From: Ekhidna sp.
GTDB taxonomy: Bacteria > Bacteroidota > Bacteroidia > Cytophagales > Cyclobacteriaceae
Assembly (NCBI GenBank): GCA_028821635.1
Contig: JAPPDO010000436.1
Coordinates: 1-7,372, forward strand
Direction of reading: 5' to 3'
DNA: 7,372 nucleotides
Part shown: positions 7,294 to 7,372 of the stretch, in pieces
How positions within the stretch are numbered: position 1 is the first letter of the stretch
Layout of the letters: every line of letters starts with the position of its first letter
Made by a program: the position numbers and the translations under genes
The notes under the pieces: model-generated
What the model was told of the DNA's origin: nothing
The model's input: the letters and a program-made list of their open reading frames with translations, nothing else
Database searches by the model: none

Positions 7294-7372
7294 TTACTTC
7301 TTATCACTCAAAAAAGATGCCGATAATATCTGCCCGCTATTCGGCCCTTCGCACATCAACAAATCAATGATA
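7294..7372 (-). CDS. Possible 3' end of an unidentified gene (partial)
   Basis: A minus-strand frame enters from the right edge and ends at TAA (7294-7296), giving 25 residues (IIDLLMCEGPNSGQILSASF then LSDKK). The amphipathic composition and a terminal KK just before the stop look like a genuine C-terminus. It lies on the same strand as clpC, 154 bases upstream of its start. Too little is visible to name a family, and a chance open frame of this length is possible. Confidence 0.35.
   Translation of the reverse strand, partial: IIDLLMCEGPNSGQILSASFLSDKK

Noticed and set aside
1..7372. CRISPR array, defence system or prophage
   Set aside because: No regularly spaced repeats and no nuclease, integrase or phage structural gene are visible; the recognisable genes are housekeeping or small regulatory ones.

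Overview
This 7.4 kb window comes from an AT-rich bacterial chromosome, most likely Bacteroidota and perhaps Cytophagales. Four things point there. Start codons lack Shine-Dalgarno sequences. A perfect Bacteroidota-type promoter (TTTG, 20 bases, TAnnTTTG) precedes one operon. A decayed surface-lipoprotein gene carries cadherin-like and WSDG-type repeats common in that phylum. The small winged-helix regulator paired with a membrane protein is, from memory, a typical Bacteroidota pair. The phylum is a firm inference; the order is a guess.

Layout. Bases 1-112 are a leader, GC-rich at first, with a weak promoter candidate. Bases 113-2187 (+) encode ribosomal protein S1 (rpsA), interrupted by an apparent one-base deletion near 1048. 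A strong 16-bp hairpin follows (2198-2232), then tRNA-Cys(GCA) at 2254-2324. Bases 2330-3053 hold no convincing gene: a 43-codon frame that might be a transposase tail, and a long imperfect hairpin at 2920-2981. Bases 3054-3438 (-) are a relic of a surface lipoprotein gene, with a lipoprotein signal, an amber stop, half a cadherin-like domain, a deletion junction and one WSDG repeat. Bases 3619-4476 (-) form a two-gene operon: a six-segment membrane protein, also interrupted by a one-base loss in a G6 run, then an overlapping winged-helix regulator. Bases 4578-7139 (-) encode ClpC, followed by its own terminator. Bases 7294-7372 (-) may be the 3' end of another gene.

Functionally this is a housekeeping region: translation (S1, tRNA-Cys) and protein quality control (ClpC unfoldase). 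Between them lie a small membrane-protein/regulator unit of unknown signal and a stretch of gene debris. I see no convincing new multi-gene system. The points most worth a second look are the two matching single-G losses, the surface-lipoprotein relic with a G-rich tract beside its promoter-like box, and the membrane-protein/regulator pair.
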